Position numbers and translations under genes: made by a program | Source of the DNA: Bacillota bacterium | GTDB taxonomy: Bacteria; Bacillota_G; Limnochordia; DTU010 | Direction: 5' to 3' | NCBI GenBank assembly: GCA_012799255.1 | Contig: JAAZLQ010000107.1 | Span: 1 to 64,000, forward strand | Length of the DNA stretch: 64,000 nucleotides | In this document: piece after piece, positions 1 through 10,760 of the stretch | Layout: every line of letters starts with the position of its first letter | Position numbering within the stretch: position 1 is the stretch's first letter | The notes under the pieces: generated by a model | The model's database searches: none | Told to the model about the DNA's origin: nothing | Seen by the model: the letters and a program-made list of their open reading frames with translations, nothing else

Positions 1-40
1 AATCCGGGTGTCCCGCGTTCGAGTCGCGGATGGCTCACCA
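1..40 (+). tRNA. 3' part of a tRNA, probably tRNA-Lys
   Basis: Only the 3' half is present. It holds the 3' strand of the anticodon stem (TCCGG), a T-arm of CCGCG, loop TTCGAGT and CGCGG, the acceptor strand ATGGCTC, discriminator A and an encoded CCA. The implied 5' acceptor strand GAGCCAT is typical of Firmicute tRNA-Lys. The anticodon lies outside the window, so the amino acid is inferred. Confidence 0.75.
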
Positions 41-57
41 TCTTTCTATAATGATGT

Positions 58-143
58 GCAGGCGTGGCGGAATTGGCAGACGCGCTAGACTTAGGATCTA
101 GTGGGCAACCCCCGTGAGAGTTCGACTCTCTCCGCCTGCACCA
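58..143 (+). tRNA. tRNA-Leu (anticodon UAG)
   Basis: Acceptor strands GCAGGCG (58-64) and CGCCTGC (133-139) pair fully, followed by discriminator A and an encoded CCA. The anticodon stem CTAGA/TCTAG closes loop CTTAGGA with anticodon TAG at 92-94. The long variable arm (about 102-115) is that of a class II tRNA, as expected for Leu. The T-arm is GAGAG, TTCGACT, CTCTC. It follows the preceding tRNA by 17 bases, so they are probably co-transcribed. Confidence 0.97.
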
Positions 144-163
144 TTTTTATATACATAGCAAGT

Positions 164-187
164 TACACTCTAAGGTGTACTTTTTTT
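164..187 (+). terminator. Probable terminator of the tRNA cluster
   Basis: A short TACAC/GTGTA stem with loop TCTAAG is followed by C and seven T residues. The stem is only 5 bp, so termination strength is uncertain. The position between tRNA-Leu and tig fits. Confidence 0.45.
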
Positions 188-225
188 ACGTTACGGCAAC
201 GGAAGACCGAAAGGAGACTAAAAAT

Positions 226-1587
226 ATGACTGCAAAACTCGAAAAGTTGGATAATAGTCGAGTCAAACTTACTGTTGATATAGACGCAGATGCTTTAGAG
301 CACGCCATGGAAGAAGCTTATCGCAAAAATGTGAAGAAGATCAACATTCCTGGTTTTAGAAAAGGGAAAGCCCCGCGTAGAATTATTGAACTAAACTATG
401 GTCCTGACGTTTTCTTAGAGGATGCTGTAGAAATTCTCTTACCTCGTGCCTATAAAAAAGCGGTGGACGAGACTCAAATTGAACCTGTGGATCAACCTGA
501 AGCTGATATTGAGCAGATTGCTCGGGGCGAAGGTGCTACATTTACTTTTACTGTAGATGTGTATCCCGAACTCAAACTTGGTAATTACAAAAATTTGCAG
601 GTGGAGCGGGAAATAGTTAAAATCGACGACGAGGATGTCGAAAGAGTACTTAAGCAACAACAAGAACGCAACTCCCAGCTGGTGGTAGCAGAACGCACCG
701 TAGTCCAGAATGGGGATTTTTGCGTCTTTGATTTTATTGGCTACGTAGATGGTAAGCCCTTTAGTGGAGGGGCCGCTGAAAACCATACCCTAGAAATCGG
801 TTCAGGTCAGTTTATCCCCGGTTTTGAGGAGCAAATGGTCGGCCTCGAAGTTGGAGAAACTAAAGAAATTGAGGTAACCTTCCCAGAGGAATACCATGCT
901 GAAGAACTAGCAGGCAAAGATGCTACCTTTAAGGTAACCATTAAAGAACTAAAAGAGAGAGTTCTGCCTGAACTGGATGATGAGTTCGCCAAGGACATCA
1001 GCGAACATGAAACGTTGGAAGAGTTGCGGGCCGAAATTCGCAAAAATTTAGAGGACGAGGCTACCCGCAGAACCAACGACCAAATGGAGAATAGACTATT
1101 AGAGCTTATTGCCGAGGATAGCCAGGTAGAAATTCCTGAGTCTATGATTAAACACCAGGCAGAGCATCAACTCCAATACTTTTTCCAGAGATTCATGGGG
1201 CAAGGTATCAATGAAGAAATGTATCTACAGATGACTGGACAGAGCAGAGAAGAGCTCTTAGAACAATTTGAGCCTGCAGCAAAGACCCAGATTATTCACG
1301 ACTTAATCTTGGAAGCGATTAAGGAAGAAGAAGGTATTGTAGTAAGTGAAGAAGAAGTGAATGATCAAATTCAGGAGTATTTAGACGCCTCTGGTGAGCT
1401 CACTCCTGAATTAGAAGAAAATATGCGGGAATACTGGAATAGTCAAAGACGCGGAATTGAATTATCGCTGGCTCGCAAGAAGGCAATGCAGTTTATCGTC
1501 GATCATGCCCAAATCACAGACGTGGAGCCAACTGAAACAGGAGCTAAAGAAGATAAGGTAGACGAAGAAACCGCGGATGAAGAATAA
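226..1587 (+). CDS. tig: Trigger factor, ribosome-associated chaperone and prolyl isomerase
   Basis: This 453-residue protein has the family's usual length. The N-terminal ribosome-binding domain carries the signature GFRKGKAP at about residues 43-50. An FKBP-type prolyl isomerase domain follows (about 150-240), then a helical, acidic C-terminal chaperone region. It binds ribosomes near the exit tunnel and shields nascent chains. The ATG at 226 is chosen because AAGGAG lies at 211-216 and the homologous N-terminus starts here; an in-frame upstream start at 175 has no ribosome site. It heads a proteostasis cluster, with clpP starting 35 bases after its stop. Confidence 0.97.
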   Translation: MTAKLEKLDNSRVKLTVDIDADALEHAMEEAYRKNVKKINIPGFRKGKAPRRIIELNYGPDVFLEDAVEILLPRAYKKAVDETQIEPVDQPEADIEQIARGEGATFTFTVDVYPELKLGNYKNLQVEREIVKIDDEDVERVLKQQQERNSQLVVAERTVVQNGDFCVFDFIGYVDGKPFSGGAAENHTLEIGSGQFIPGFEEQMVGLEVGETKEIEVTFPEEYHAEELAGKDATFKVTIKELKERVLPELDDEFAKDISEHETLEELRAEIRKNLEDEATRRTNDQMENRLLELIAEDSQVEIPESMIKHQAEHQLQYFFQRFMGQGINEEMYLQMTGQSREELLEQFEPAAKTQIIHDLILEAIKEEEGIVVSEEEVNDQIQEYLDASGELTPELEENMREYWNSQRRGIELSLARKKAMQFIVDHAQITDVEPTETGAKEDKVDEETADEE

Positions 1588-1622
1588 GCTCTAAAACATT
1601 AGAGAGAAAGGCGGGGAGAGTA

Positions 1623-2228
1623 TTGAGTGCTTTGATCCCAATGGTTGTTGAGCAGACAAATCGAGGAGAGCGGGCTTTTGACATTTACTCCCGGCTCTTA
1701 AAGGATCGGATCATTTTCGTTGGGGGGCCCATTGATGATCATGTGGCTAACCTAATCATTGCCCAGCTTTTGTTCTTAGAATCTGAGGATCCGGATAAGG
1801 ACATCCACCTGTATATCAATAGCCCAGGTGGGGTAATCTATTCAGGATTGGCCATTTACGATACCATTCAGTATATCAAGGCCGACGTTTCTACCATTTG
1901 TGTGGGTATGGCAGCCAGCATGGGTGCCCTCCTACTTAGTGCAGGAACTAAGGGTAAACGTTTTGCCCTTCCCAATTCTCGTATCATGATTCACCAACCC
2001 CTCGGAGGGGCTCAAGGTCAAGCTAGCCAGATCGAGATCCAGGCTAAAGAGATCCTCTTGCTGAAGACCAAGCTCAATGAGATTCTTCAGCATCATACTG
2101 GTCAGCCGTTAGAGAGAATTGAGCAAGATACGGATAGAGATTACTACATGTCAGCTAAGAGTGCGGTTGAGTATGGCCTGATTGATGGCGTTCTAACTCA
2201 AAAGCAACTGCCAAAAGGCGACCAATAG
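1623..2228 (+). CDS. clpP: ATP-dependent Clp protease proteolytic subunit ClpP
   Basis: 201 residues, serine peptidase family S14. The catalytic triad is visible as Ser99 in GMAASMG, His124 in MIHQPLGG and Asp173 in the DRD motif. ClpP forms a double-heptamer barrel that degrades substrates unfolded by ClpX or ClpC. The start is TTG at 1623: the N-terminus then aligns with the family pattern [15 protein letters not shown], and GGGGAG lies at 1613-1618. It sits 23 bases upstream of clpX, so the two partners are probably co-expressed. Confidence 0.97.
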   Translation: MSALIPMVVEQTNRGERAFDIYSRLLKDRIIFVGGPIDDHVANLIIAQLLFLESEDPDKDIHLYINSPGGVIYSGLAIYDTIQYIKADVSTICVGMAASMGALLLSAGTKGKRFALPNSRIMIHQPLGGAQGQASQIEIQAKEILLLKTKLNEILQHHTGQPLERIEQDTDRDYYMSAKSAVEYGLIDGVLTQKQLPKGDQ

Positions 2229-2251
2229 TAGTAAGTTAGTGAGGTGATTGG

Positions 2252-3514
2252 ATGTTCAAATTTGGCGATGAAAAAGGACAATTGAAGTGTTCTTTTTGCG
2301 GGAAAATGCAAGAACAGGTTAAAAAGCTCATCGCCGGGCCAGGGGTCTATATTTGTGATGAATGTATAGAGCTCTGTAACGAGATCATCGAAGAAGAGTT
2401 CACCGATGACCAAGGTATGGAGTTAGATAGCGTTCCGAAACCAAAAGAGATTCGAGCAGCATTAGATGAGTATGTTATTGGTCAAGAGGACGCGAAAAAA
2501 GCACTTTCTGTGGCAGTCTACAATCATTACAAGCGAATAAACAGTAATGTCAAAAGTGACGATGTTGAGCTACAAAAAAGCAATATCTTGATGCTTGGAC
2601 CTACCGGAAGTGGTAAAACCTTTTTAGCCCAAACATTGGCTAGGATTTTGAATGTACCTTTTGCCATTGCAGATGCGACCAGCCTAACTGAAGCTGGTTA
2701 TGTTGGAGAAGACGTGGAGAATATTCTCCTGAAACTTATCCAAGCTGCAGATTATGATGTGGAACGTGCTGAAAAGGGTATCATTTACGTAGATGAAATT
2801 GACAAAATTGCCCGCAAGTCCGAGAATCCGTCCATCACCCGTGATGTATCTGGAGAAGGTGTGCAACAAGCGCTATTAAAGATTCTTGAGGGGACAGTGG
2901 CCAGTGTTCCGCCCCAAGGTGGACGCAAGCATCCTCATCAAGAGTTCATTCAGATTGATACAACGAACATTTTGTTCATCTGTGGTGGAGCCTTTGATGG
3001 ACTAGAGAAGATTATTGAACGCAGAATTGGTCAGAAAACTATTGGTTTTGGCGCTGAAGTATTGACTCGCGAGGAAAAGAAAATCGGTGATATTTTGCGC
3101 CAAACGATGCCTGAAGACTTGTTGCGTTATGGGTTGATTCCCGAGTTCATCGGTCGGGTCCCGGTAGTTTGTACCTTAGATGCCTTGGATGAAGAGGCTC
3201 TGGTTCAAATCCTAACCGAACCGAAAAATGCCTTAGTAAAGCAGTTCCAAAAACTTCTGCAAATGGATGGCGTGACATTAGAATTCGAGCCTGAAGCGTT
3301 ACGGTTGATTGCCGCAAAAGCATTGGAGCAGAAAACTGGGGCAAGGGGTCTGCGTACTGTGGTTGAGAGCTTGATGCTAGATATCATGTACAGTGTTCCC
3401 TCTGAAGAAGATGTTTCCAGATGTGTCATTACCCAAGCTGCTGTAGAAAAACAGGACCAACCACTGATTGTGCGAGGTAAGTCTAAGGGCAAGGGTAAAG
3501 AAGAAAGTGCATAG
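2252..3514 (+). CDS. clpX: ClpX, ATP-dependent unfoldase of ClpXP
   Basis: 420 residues. The N-terminal zinc-binding domain has Cys13, Cys16, Cys35 and Cys38. The AAA+ core has Walker A GPTGSGKT (116-123), pore loop GYVG (149-152), Walker B ending in DEID (181-184) and the IGF tripeptide (264-266) that docks into ClpP. It recognises, unfolds and threads substrates into ClpP. The ATG at 2252 follows a GAGGTGA ribosome site. A strong terminator lies right after the gene, so tig-clpP-clpX form one unit. Confidence 0.98.
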   Translation: MFKFGDEKGQLKCSFCGKMQEQVKKLIAGPGVYICDECIELCNEIIEEEFTDDQGMELDSVPKPKEIRAALDEYVIGQEDAKKALSVAVYNHYKRINSNVKSDDVELQKSNILMLGPTGSGKTFLAQTLARILNVPFAIADATSLTEAGYVGEDVENILLKLIQAADYDVERAEKGIIYVDEIDKIARKSENPSITRDVSGEGVQQALLKILEGTVASVPPQGGRKHPHQEFIQIDTTNILFICGGAFDGLEKIIERRIGQKTIGFGAEVLTREEKKIGDILRQTMPEDLLRYGLIPEFIGRVPVVCTLDALDEEALVQILTEPKNALVKQFQKLLQMDGVTLEFEPEALRLIAAKALEQKTGARGLRTVVESLMLDIMYSVPSEEDVSRCVITQAAVEKQDQPLIVRGKSKGKGKEESA

Positions 3515-3534
3515 CACCTTTGATGAAATTCAAG

Positions 3535-3569
3535 GGATAAGCCAGAATCATTCTGGCTTATCCTTTTTT
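3535..3569 (+). terminator. Rho-independent terminator after clpX
   Basis: A perfect 13-bp stem (3535-3547 with 3551-3563), loop TCA, followed by six T residues. It separates clpX from lonB. Confidence 0.9.
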
Positions 3570-3620
3570 GATCTCCGGGGCATACTAGCAAATGTAAGCC
3601 TCGGAGAGGAGTGGTGTTTA

Positions 3621-5315
3621 GTGGAAATTCTCGGGTTAATCAACCTGTTCTTTGCCATTGTCATCGGCCTCTATTTCTGGAACCTCCTACGTCAACAGCA
3701 GGGAACGAAGACTGCTGTTGACAGGGAATCGAGAAAAGAGATGGATAAGTTGCGTCGGCTCAAAGAAATTGCCCTTACGGAACCATTGTCAGAGGTGACA
3801 CGTCCCCGCGACTTTAAGGAAATCGTTGGACAGGATGATGGACTCAGGGCTTTAAGGGCTGCCTTATGCGGGGCTAATCCTCAACACGTGATCATTTACG
3901 GCCCGCCAGGAGTAGGAAAAACCGCGGCAGCTAGAGTGGTATTAGAGGAAGCGAAAGCAAATCCCCTCTCTCCCTTCAGGCGAGACGCTGCCTTTGTGGA
4001 GGTGGATGCTACAACTGCCCGTTTTGATGAACGAGGAATCGCAGATCCGCTTTTGGGATCAGTCCATGATCCGATCTATCAGGGAGCAGGTCCTTTGGGT
4101 GTTGCCGGTATTCCCCAACCCAAGCCGGGGGCTGTTACCAAAGCCCATGGAGGAGTTTTGTTTATTGATGAAATCGGTGAGTTGCATCCTATTCAACTGA
4201 ATAAGCTATTGAAGGTTTTGGAGGATCGAAAGGTGTTCCTAGATAGTGCCTACTATTCCTCGGAAGATCACAACATTCCCGCCCACATCCATGAGATTTT
4301 TCAAAACGGACTGCCAGCAGATTTTCGACTAGTGGGAGCAACAACGCGCTTAGCTTCTGAACTTCCACCGGCTTTACGCTCGCGCTGTTTAGAGATTTAC
4401 TTTAGGAACCTAAATCCTGAGGAGATCGGTACGATTGCGGCTAATGCTGCTAGAAAAATCGATTTTCCTATGGAAGCCGATGCTTTGGAAGAGATCAAGA
4501 GGTTCGCTTCTAACGGCCGTGATGCGGTAAATATTGTACAGATCGCAGCTGGGGTAGTCCTTAGCGAGGGGCGTAAAAGCATTTCTAAGGCGGATATTGA
4601 ATGGGTCCTCAACTGCGGACAGTATACTCCTCGACCCCAGAGTCAAATCCGTAAAGAACCAACGGTAGGGGTAGTGAATGGTCTGGCCATGTATGGAGCA
4701 AACATGGGTACCGTTATTGAGGTAGAAGCAACGGCCATGTTGGTGGATCCAAATCAGGGACAACTGAAGGTTACTGGCGTGATGGAAGAAGAAGAGTTTG
4801 GTCGTCAGGGACGCACCATGAGACGTCGCTCGCAAGCGCGTAGTTCAGTAGACAATGTGTTAACTGTTTTAAAGACATCGCTTGGCCTGAGACCTCAAGA
4901 TTACGATATCCACATCAACTTTCCCGGAGGCATCCCTGTGGATGGACCTTCAGCTGGCATAAGTATGGTTACCGCTGTAGCTTCAGCTTTAACCAATCGT
5001 CCTGTAGCGAACCATGTGGCTATGACCGGAGAGGTGACCATTCATGGTTTGGTAAAGGGGGTAGGGGGGATCGTTCCCAAAGTTAGGGCTGCTGCCGAAG
5101 CTGGTATAACTAAGGTACTGGTCCCGGAAGAAAACTGGCAAGAGATTTTTCAAACCCTTGAGGGTATCGAAGTTATACCGGTTAGGACGATCTCTGATGT
5201 GATGGAAAATGCGCTGCTACAGGTGACGGAACAAGTTCCTGTGCCTATTACTGCTCGCCATCACAGTACGTTATTAGGAGCCTCTCCTAAAATCTCTTCT
5301 GGAATAATTCCCTGA
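3621..5315 (+). CDS. lonB: LonB, membrane-anchored Lon-type protease
   Basis: 564 residues from the GTG at 3621, which has GGAGAGGAG at 3603-3611. An upstream in-frame start would run through the clpX terminator and is rejected. The N-terminal membrane segment is at about residues 3-23. The AAA+ module has Walker A GPPGVGKT (94-101) and Walker B with LFIDEIGEL. The C-terminal Lon protease domain has the Ser444/Lys487 dyad (DGPSAGIS and VPKV), 43 residues apart as in the family. It lacks the long Lon N-terminal domain, as in Bacillus LonB, which acts during sporulation. It lies directly before lon, the same order as in Bacillus. Confidence 0.93.
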   Translation: MEILGLINLFFAIVIGLYFWNLLRQQQGTKTAVDRESRKEMDKLRRLKEIALTEPLSEVTRPRDFKEIVGQDDGLRALRAALCGANPQHVIIYGPPGVGKTAAARVVLEEAKANPLSPFRRDAAFVEVDATTARFDERGIADPLLGSVHDPIYQGAGPLGVAGIPQPKPGAVTKAHGGVLFIDEIGELHPIQLNKLLKVLEDRKVFLDSAYYSSEDHNIPAHIHEIFQNGLPADFRLVGATTRLASELPPALRSRCLEIYFRNLNPEEIGTIAANAARKIDFPMEADALEEIKRFASNGRDAVNIVQIAAGVVLSEGRKSISKADIEWVLNCGQYTPRPQSQIRKEPTVGVVNGLAMYGANMGTVIEVEATAMLVDPNQGQLKVTGVMEEEEFGRQGRTMRRRSQARSSVDNVLTVLKTSLGLRPQDYDIHINFPGGIPVDGPSAGISMVTAVASALTNRPVANHVAMTGEVTIHGLVKGVGGIVPKVRAAAEAGITKVLVPEENWQEIFQTLEGIEVIPVRTISDVMENALLQVTEQVPVPITARHHSTLLGASPKISSGIIP

Positions 5316-5365
5316 TTTTCCAAACTATGATACAATGAATGTAGAAACCAAGTGGGGGTGTAGAA

Positions 5366-7786
5366 ATGGTACGGAAAGTTTCCTCTGAAGTATATCCGTT
5401 GCTACCTCTCCGTGGGACGCTAGTATTTCCCTACATGGTGACTCCTTTGGAAGTGGGTAGACCCCGCTCCATCGAGGCCATTGAGCAAACCATGCTCAGG
5501 GACGGGCGTATTGTTTTGGCGACACAGCATCAAGTGGCTACGGAAGAGCCCCAGCCTGAAGATATTTATAGTGTTGGTACCTTGTGCGAGATTAAGCAAT
5601 TGCTTAAAGTACCAGAAGGTCAGGTGCGTATTCTAGTGGAGGGCCTGTCAAGGGTCACCTTAGATCACATTGATGATGCTAACGGTTACTATGAGGCATT
5701 TGTAACCACAGTCCCCGAAACTACAGGAGAGATGGATACTTTTGAACTCGAAGCGCTACTGCGAATAGTCGCAGAGGAGTTTGAAAAATATGTAAGGCTT
5801 GGCAAGAAAATTCCCGCAGAAGTCTTAATGTCGGTTGGCAATATTGATGACCCGCATCGTTTTGCAGATACAATTGCCAGTCAATTGAATGTTTCCTTTA
5901 AGGAAAAACAGACGCTCTTGGAGATATTCCCAGTCGACAAACGTTTAGAGTCTATCTTAGGGCTTCTTTACCGTGAAGGTGAGATTCTAGGCTTGGAAAA
6001 AGCTATCCAACAGCGGGTGCGCAAGCAAATGGAAAAAGCCCAGAGAGAGTACTATCTGAGAGAGCAAATTAAAGCAATTCAGATGGAACTGGGCGAACGG
6101 GATGAAAAAGGAAACACTGAAGTCGAGGAACTCAAGGACAAGCTCAATAGGGCTAAGTTACCCAAGGAGGCCAAAGCTAAGGTATTGCACGAGATCCATA
6201 GGCTAGAACGGATGGCTCCCATGGCAGCTGAAGCCACGGTCGTCCGTAATTACATCGATTGGATGTTAGCCTTACCTTGGTCCAAACGAACCAAGGATCG
6301 CTTAGATTTGAACGTGGCCGAAGAGCTTCTAAACCGGGATCACTACGGTTTGGATCAGGTGAAAGAGCGGATTTTGGAGTTCTTGGCAGTTCGGCAACTG
6401 ACGAAAAACTCTAAGGGTCCTATTTTATGCTTAGTAGGTCCTCCAGGAGTTGGTAAGACCTCTTTGGCACAATCTGTGGGTAATGCGTTGAATCGCAATT
6501 TTGCTCGTCTTTCTCTAGGTGGTGTACGTGACGAAGCAGAAATTCGGGGGCATCGCCGCACCTATATCGGATCTATGCCAGGCAAAATCATCCAAACCCT
6601 AAAGACGGTTGGGAGCCTAAACCCAGTAATTGTCTTAGATGAGATAGATAAACTTGCTTCGGATTTTCGTGGTGATCCTGCTTCGGCACTTCTGGAGGTG
6701 CTAGATCCTGAGCAGAACAGTAAGTTCGGCGATCATTATTTAGAAGTTCCCTTCGATTTATCGGAAGTATTCTTTATTACTACTGCCAATGTCTTGCACT
6801 CCATTCCTCCCGCATTGCGTGATAGGATGGAAGTGATTAGTATTCCTGGATATACCGAGTTCGAGAAGTTTGAAATTGCTAAGCGACATCTCTGGCCTAA
6901 ACAGCTCGAAGCGAATGGTCTGCAGCCAGATCAAATTCAAATCTCGGACAATACTATCTACAAAGTGATTAATGAGTACACAAAAGAGGCCGGAGTACGA
7001 ACTCTTGAACGCCGATTAGGCACAATTTGTCGGAAGGTTGCAACTGAGATTGTTAAGGGACAAACAACCAGTGCCCGAATCACAGTGAGCAACTTGCACA
7101 AATACTTGGGTATTAGAAGGTACAGCCACACCCTGGCTAATCAGGAAGATAGGATCGGTGTCGCAACCGGTTTGGCTTTTACCCAGGTAGGTGGAGAGAT
7201 CCTTCACATTGAAGTGACTGTTGTTGAAGGTAAAGGAAGACTCACTCTCACCGGAAAACTCGGTGAAGTTATGCGCGAGTCAGCCCAGGCAGCCCTTAGC
7301 TATCTCAGATCTAGAGCTGCTGAGCTCGGCATTGATCCCAAGTTCCACGAAACCTGTGATCTTCACATCCATGTTCCCGAAGGAGCAATTCCAAAAGATG
7401 GTCCTTCTGCGGGTATCACTATCGCCACAGCTCTAGCTAGTGCCCTAACCAACCGTCCCGTTCGCCACGAAATATCCATGACTGGCGAAGTTACGTTACG
7501 GGGTAGAGTGCTGGCTATTGGGGGCGTTAAAGAAAAACTGTTGGCAGCTCATCGGGCAGGCATAACTCATGTGCTTCTGCCTGCTGAAAATGAGAAAGAC
7601 TTGGAAGAAATCCCGGCCAGTGTTTTGAGCAAGCTTGAGATTTCCCTAGTTGAGCACATGGATGAGGTATTGGCCCATGCCCTTTATCCAGAGCCAGTAC
7701 CTCCAGAGAATCCTCCGGCTTTCATGGTGCCAGAAACGGTATCACAGTTGAATGATGGATCTTGGATGGGGGAACAAGAGGTATGA
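5366..7786 (+). CDS. lon: Lon (LonA), ATP-dependent serine protease
   Basis: 806 residues with complete Lon architecture. The N-terminal substrate-binding domain begins with [13 protein letters not shown] coiled-coil-rich linker covers about 200-300, Walker A GPPGVGKT is at 358-365, and the protease domain has the Ser681/Lys724 dyad in DGPSAGIT and GGVKEK. It degrades misfolded and regulatory proteins in the cytoplasm. The C-terminus carries a tail of about 30 residues rich in Pro, Glu and acidic residues beyond the usual end. The ATG at 5366 follows GGGGGTG. Its stop overlaps the engB start as ATGA, so the two are translationally coupled. Confidence 0.97.
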   Translation: MVRKVSSEVYPLLPLRGTLVFPYMVTPLEVGRPRSIEAIEQTMLRDGRIVLATQHQVATEEPQPEDIYSVGTLCEIKQLLKVPEGQVRILVEGLSRVTLDHIDDANGYYEAFVTTVPETTGEMDTFELEALLRIVAEEFEKYVRLGKKIPAEVLMSVGNIDDPHRFADTIASQLNVSFKEKQTLLEIFPVDKRLESILGLLYREGEILGLEKAIQQRVRKQMEKAQREYYLREQIKAIQMELGERDEKGNTEVEELKDKLNRAKLPKEAKAKVLHEIHRLERMAPMAAEATVVRNYIDWMLALPWSKRTKDRLDLNVAEELLNRDHYGLDQVKERILEFLAVRQLTKNSKGPILCLVGPPGVGKTSLAQSVGNALNRNFARLSLGGVRDEAEIRGHRRTYIGSMPGKIIQTLKTVGSLNPVIVLDEIDKLASDFRGDPASALLEVLDPEQNSKFGDHYLEVPFDLSEVFFITTANVLHSIPPALRDRMEVISIPGYTEFEKFEIAKRHLWPKQLEANGLQPDQIQISDNTIYKVINEYTKEAGVRTLERRLGTICRKVATEIVKGQTTSARITVSNLHKYLGIRRYSHTLANQEDRIGVATGLAFTQVGGEILHIEVTVVEGKGRLTLTGKLGEVMRESAQAALSYLRSRAAELGIDPKFHETCDLHIHVPEGAIPKDGPSAGITIATALASALTNRPVRHEISMTGEVTLRGRVLAIGGVKEKLLAAHRAGITHVLLPAENEKDLEEIPASVLSKLEISLVEHMDEVLAHALYPEPVPPENPPAFMVPETVSQLNDGSWMGEQEV

Positions 7787-8358
7787 GCCTGAATGTGCAC
7801 GATGCTGAGTTCCTAACCAGTGCAGCGAACATACGAGGTTATCCTAGTCATGATCTGAAAGAGATTGCCTTGGTGGGCAGATCGAATGTGGGCAAGTCAT
7901 CTTTGATCAATGCCCTGGTTAATCGTAAGAAATTTGCTCGTACTTCGAATCAGCCTGGTCGTACCCAGCTGATCAATTTCTACCGGGTAGATCATCTTTG
8001 CCTGGTAGATTTGCCAGGTTATGGGTACGCCAAGGTCCCCGATGCGGTTCGGATGCAATGGAGACCGATGATCGAGAACTATCTTACTGGCCGTCCCAAC
8101 TTAGCGGGTGTGTTGCATCTAGTGGACATTAGGCATAAACCGACCCGGGACGACCAGTTGATGACGGAGTGGCTAAGGGAGATGGACATGCCCTATGTGC
8201 TCGTGGCAACGAAGGCGGATAAAATCAGTCGGGGTCAGTATCAAAAGCATGTAAAGGTAATCCGTGATACGCTGCACGTAGAACCTCTGTTGTTCTCTTC
8301 GGAAACGAAGGAAGGGCGCGAGCAAATCCTCAGCGTCATCCGTGAACTGGCCGGTTAA
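7783..8358 (+). CDS. engB: EngB/YsxC, ribosome-biogenesis GTPase
   Basis: 191 residues, TrmE-Era-EngA-EngB GTPase family. G1 is GRSNVGKS (32-39), G2 lies in TSNQPGRT, G3 is DLPG (76-79), G4 is TKAD (143-146) and G5 lies near SSETKEG. It acts late in 50S subunit assembly. The ATG at 7783 overlaps the lon stop by four bases and has AAGAGG just upstream. The lonB-lon-engB order is also found in Bacillus. Confidence 0.95.
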   Translation: MSLNVHDAEFLTSAANIRGYPSHDLKEIALVGRSNVGKSSLINALVNRKKFARTSNQPGRTQLINFYRVDHLCLVDLPGYGYAKVPDAVRMQWRPMIENYLTGRPNLAGVLHLVDIRHKPTRDDQLMTEWLREMDMPYVLVATKADKISRGQYQKHVKVIRDTLHVEPLLFSSETKEGREQILSVIRELAG

Positions 8359-8378
8359 CTAAGTAAGAAACCAATTAC

Positions 8379-8427
8379 AAAGGTCCTTAAGTGCACTATT
8401 CCAAGCACTTTTGGACCTTTATCTTTA
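8379..8427 (+). terminator. Terminator after engB
   Basis: AAAGGTCC (8379-8386) pairs with GGACCTTT (8413-8420), with an inner AAGTGC/GCACTT stem, followed by a mixed T-rich tract. It closes the proteostasis cluster. Confidence 0.7.
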
Positions 8428-8489
8428 TCTTGAGAATAGTCTGTAAGGATGGGTAGTTTTTTCACGATACAAACCATAAAAGCAGGATA

Positions 8490-8518
8490 TTAACATTTCA
8501 TCAAGAAATAACTATTAC
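8490..8518 (+). promoter_or_regulatory. Candidate sigma-A promoter for the diguanylate cyclase
   Basis: TTAACA (8490-8495), a 17-base spacer and TATTAC (8513-8518), about 30 bases before the start. Five and four of six bases match consensus. Confidence 0.4.
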
Positions 8519-8550
8519 TAGTTTGGTTTGGGTACTTGGGGGGTGCTAGT

Positions 8551-9771
8551 ATGGAGTCGCGCAGAACGGAGCAACTATACTACTTGACCATTTACATCGT
8601 TACCATTTTGGCTGCGGGTTTAGGTATTATTTTCTATAGTGGGCTGGCGTTAGAGAATTGGGCGATCTTAGTCACCCTTGCTCTATTACTGGTTTATCTG
8701 CAAACAATTGTTGTGCGTATTAGTGAACGTATGGATTACTCGTTGGCTACCGCTGCTGTATTCCCCGTTATCTATCTTTGCGGTACAACACCAGCCATGA
8801 TTATTAATGGCTTGGCCGGCTTGGCCGATGGAGTGTTCAACAAAAAAGAATGGCGCCGTACATTGTTTAACGTATCTCAGTTAGCCATATGCGCATTCGT
8901 GGGGTCCCAGGTCCATGGCTATTTAAACGGGACAATAGGTGGGAATGGGCTGGGAATGGTAGTAGCCATGCTGGCAGGTACCCTTGGTTACATTTTCACT
9001 AATGTTGCGCTTGTGTCTCTCGTGGTCGCTCTTTGGAGGGGCGTTAGCTGGTGGCCTCAGTTGCGTTTGTTAGCTGGACGCAGCCTTTATAGTAGTTTTA
9101 GCAGTGGTTTTATCGGAGTAATTTTTACGCTCTTTGTTATGAGCTATGGATTATGGGGTATTGTAGGTTTTGGCGCTCTTTTAGTAATGCTGACTGAACT
9201 ATTAAAGGCAGCAGTGGAGGTTAGTAGCGAAAGGGCCCGCAGGAAAGAGTTGGAGGAAGAGCTGGTTATCGATGAAATGACTGATGCCCTCAACTTCCGA
9301 TTCTTGAATAAATGGCTTAGTGAAACTTTAGACGAAGAGCCTGTTTCAGTCTTGTTCTGTGACATCGACGATTTTGCAGTCTTTAACAATAACTATGGAC
9401 ACGCCGCAGGCGATAAAGTTCTGAAACTGTTCGTGGAAACAATCAATCAGAATGTTAGGGCCGAAGACAAAGTTATTCGTTATGGGGGCGATGAGTTCGT
9501 AGTGCTTCTTCAGGGGATGAGTAGTGCAGGTGCCTCCAGAGTTGCCGAACGAATTATGGGTCATTTGCGATCTTTACGGGATGCCGCATTAGACGAACCA
9601 ATCACGGTTTCCATAGGAGTAGCTTCTCTGCCAGAAGATACCAAAGACAAACATCAATTACTTCTTTTTGCGGATCAGGCTATGTATGCAGCAAAGGATG
9701 CAGGAAAGGATACAATTTGCCTCTGGAGCTGTGCGGTTTCCGCTGTTGCAGCTACCACAGACCCTTGTTAG
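8551..9771 (+). CDS. Membrane-bound GGDEF diguanylate cyclase
   Basis: 406 residues. The N-terminal half (about 10-215) has about six hydrophobic segments forming a membrane sensory domain I cannot assign to a named family. The C-terminal GGDEF domain (about 235-395) has an intact active-site signature GGDEF at 312-316. The product-inhibition I-site RxxD is present as RAED (303-306), correctly five residues upstream. It should therefore convert two GTP to c-di-GMP and be feedback-inhibited. The ATG at 8551 is preferred for its GGGGGGTG site; a TTG 15 bases upstream overlaps that site. No EAL or HD-GYP partner is in the window. Confidence 0.9.
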   Translation: MESRRTEQLYYLTIYIVTILAAGLGIIFYSGLALENWAILVTLALLLVYLQTIVVRISERMDYSLATAAVFPVIYLCGTTPAMIINGLAGLADGVFNKKEWRRTLFNVSQLAICAFVGSQVHGYLNGTIGGNGLGMVVAMLAGTLGYIFTNVALVSLVVALWRGVSWWPQLRLLAGRSLYSSFSSGFIGVIFTLFVMSYGLWGIVGFGALLVMLTELLKAAVEVSSERARRKELEEELVIDEMTDALNFRFLNKWLSETLDEEPVSVLFCDIDDFAVFNNNYGHAAGDKVLKLFVETINQNVRAEDKVIRYGGDEFVVLLQGMSSAGASRVAERIMGHLRSLRDAALDEPITVSIGVASLPEDTKDKHQLLLFADQAMYAAKDAGKDTICLWSCAVSAVAATTDPC

Positions 9772-9782
9772 GGTCTTTCTTA
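9759..9782 (+). terminator. Terminator overlapping the end of the GGDEF gene
   Basis: AGACCCT/AGGGTCT form a 7-bp stem with loop TGTT, followed by TTCTT. The stop codon lies inside the hairpin. Confidence 0.5.
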
Positions 9783-9825
9783 CTACTTCTAGCTGGAGTA
9801 TTGCACTAAGGGAGGAAAAAAGGCC

Positions 9826-10749
9826 GTGAATGTAGGATTTGACTTTACTACACTCCTGGAAGAAACTCTCCAGGAGAATAAGAAACATACAGAACGGGGG
9901 CAGTTGCCCAGTTATATTCCAGAACTAAAGAAGGGAAACCCCAAGCATGCAGGGATTGCTCTCCAAACAACTACAGGTCTATACGAAGCCGGGGATACTC
10001 AAGTGCGTTTTACGCTTCAGAGTATTTCAAAGGTGATCAGCCTCTTGGTCGCCTTGGAGCAACGTGGCGCTGAGGCAGTGTTTGCTAAGGTTGGATCAGA
10101 GCCGACTGGAGACTCCTTTAACAGTATAGTCAAACTGGAGACATCGGAGCAAAAACCTCTGAATCCCATGATTAATGCAGGGGCAATCGCTGTTTGCTCA
10201 CTCATTCCAGGCGACTCTGTGGAAGAGAGATTTGCTTTAATTACCGATCTGCTGGAAAAGATCCTCGACCGTCCCATAGACATCGATGAGTCAGTATATC
10301 AATCCGAAAAAGAAACCGGGCATCGTAACCGTGCCCTAGCTTATTTCCTGAAAGACATTAATTGCCTAGAAGGGAATGTTGAGGAAGTTCTAGATCTCTA
10401 TTTCCGTCAATGTTCTATTTTAGTGAATTGTGCGGACCTAGCCCGCATAGGAATGTTTTTGGCTACGAAAGGTATTAATGCGGCAGGTAATCCCTTGGTT
10501 TCCGCCCAGGCAGTACGTTTGGTTTCGACCTTTATGGTAACTTGCGGGATGTACAATGGCTCAGGTGAGTTTGCCATTCAGGTGGGGATTCCGGCCAAGA
10601 GTGGAGTTGCTGGCGGGATTTTAGGTGTGGTACCTGGCAGGTACGGTGTTGCTACCTTTGGCCCAGCGCTAGATCGAAAAGGAAATAGTGTGGTTGGCAT
10701 TAGCATGTTAAAGCGTTTATCCGAGGTTTTGGAGTTTAGCATCTTTTAG
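9826..10749 (+). CDS. glsA: Glutaminase A
   Basis: 307 residues, the usual length of the serine-dependent glutaminase family, which shares the beta-lactamase fold. The catalytic SxxK motif is Ser66-Ile-Ser-Lys69 in LQSISKV, and PMINAGAIA and SGVAGGI are conserved family blocks. It hydrolyses glutamine to glutamate and ammonia in the cytoplasm. The start is GTG at 9826, 10 bases after AAGGGAGG. It lies 11 bases upstream of the JAMM/LysM gene and is probably co-transcribed with it; no functional link is evident. Confidence 0.95.
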   Translation: MNVGFDFTTLLEETLQENKKHTERGQLPSYIPELKKGNPKHAGIALQTTTGLYEAGDTQVRFTLQSISKVISLLVALEQRGAEAVFAKVGSEPTGDSFNSIVKLETSEQKPLNPMINAGAIAVCSLIPGDSVEERFALITDLLEKILDRPIDIDESVYQSEKETGHRNRALAYFLKDINCLEGNVEEVLDLYFRQCSILVNCADLARIGMFLATKGINAAGNPLVSAQAVRLVSTFMVTCGMYNGSGEFAIQVGIPAKSGVAGGILGVVPGRYGVATFGPALDRKGNSVVGISMLKRLSEVLEFSIF

Positions 10750-10760
10750 GGGAGAGTGCC

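Noticed and set aside
3468..3620. N-terminal extension of LonB into the end of clpX
   Set aside because: It would read through the clpX terminator and has no ribosome site; GTG 3621 has GGAGAGGAG and yields the usual LonB N-terminus with its membrane segment.
5316..5365. Promoter directly before lon (TACAAT at 5331-5336)
   Set aside because: No acceptable -35 lies at 16-18 bases; too weak to list as a feature.
8421..8550. c-di-GMP (GEMM) riboswitch before the diguanylate cyclase gene
   Set aside because: The ACAAACCAT string at 8468-8477 recalls GEMM, but the paired helices, tetraloop receptor and second conserved half are missing.
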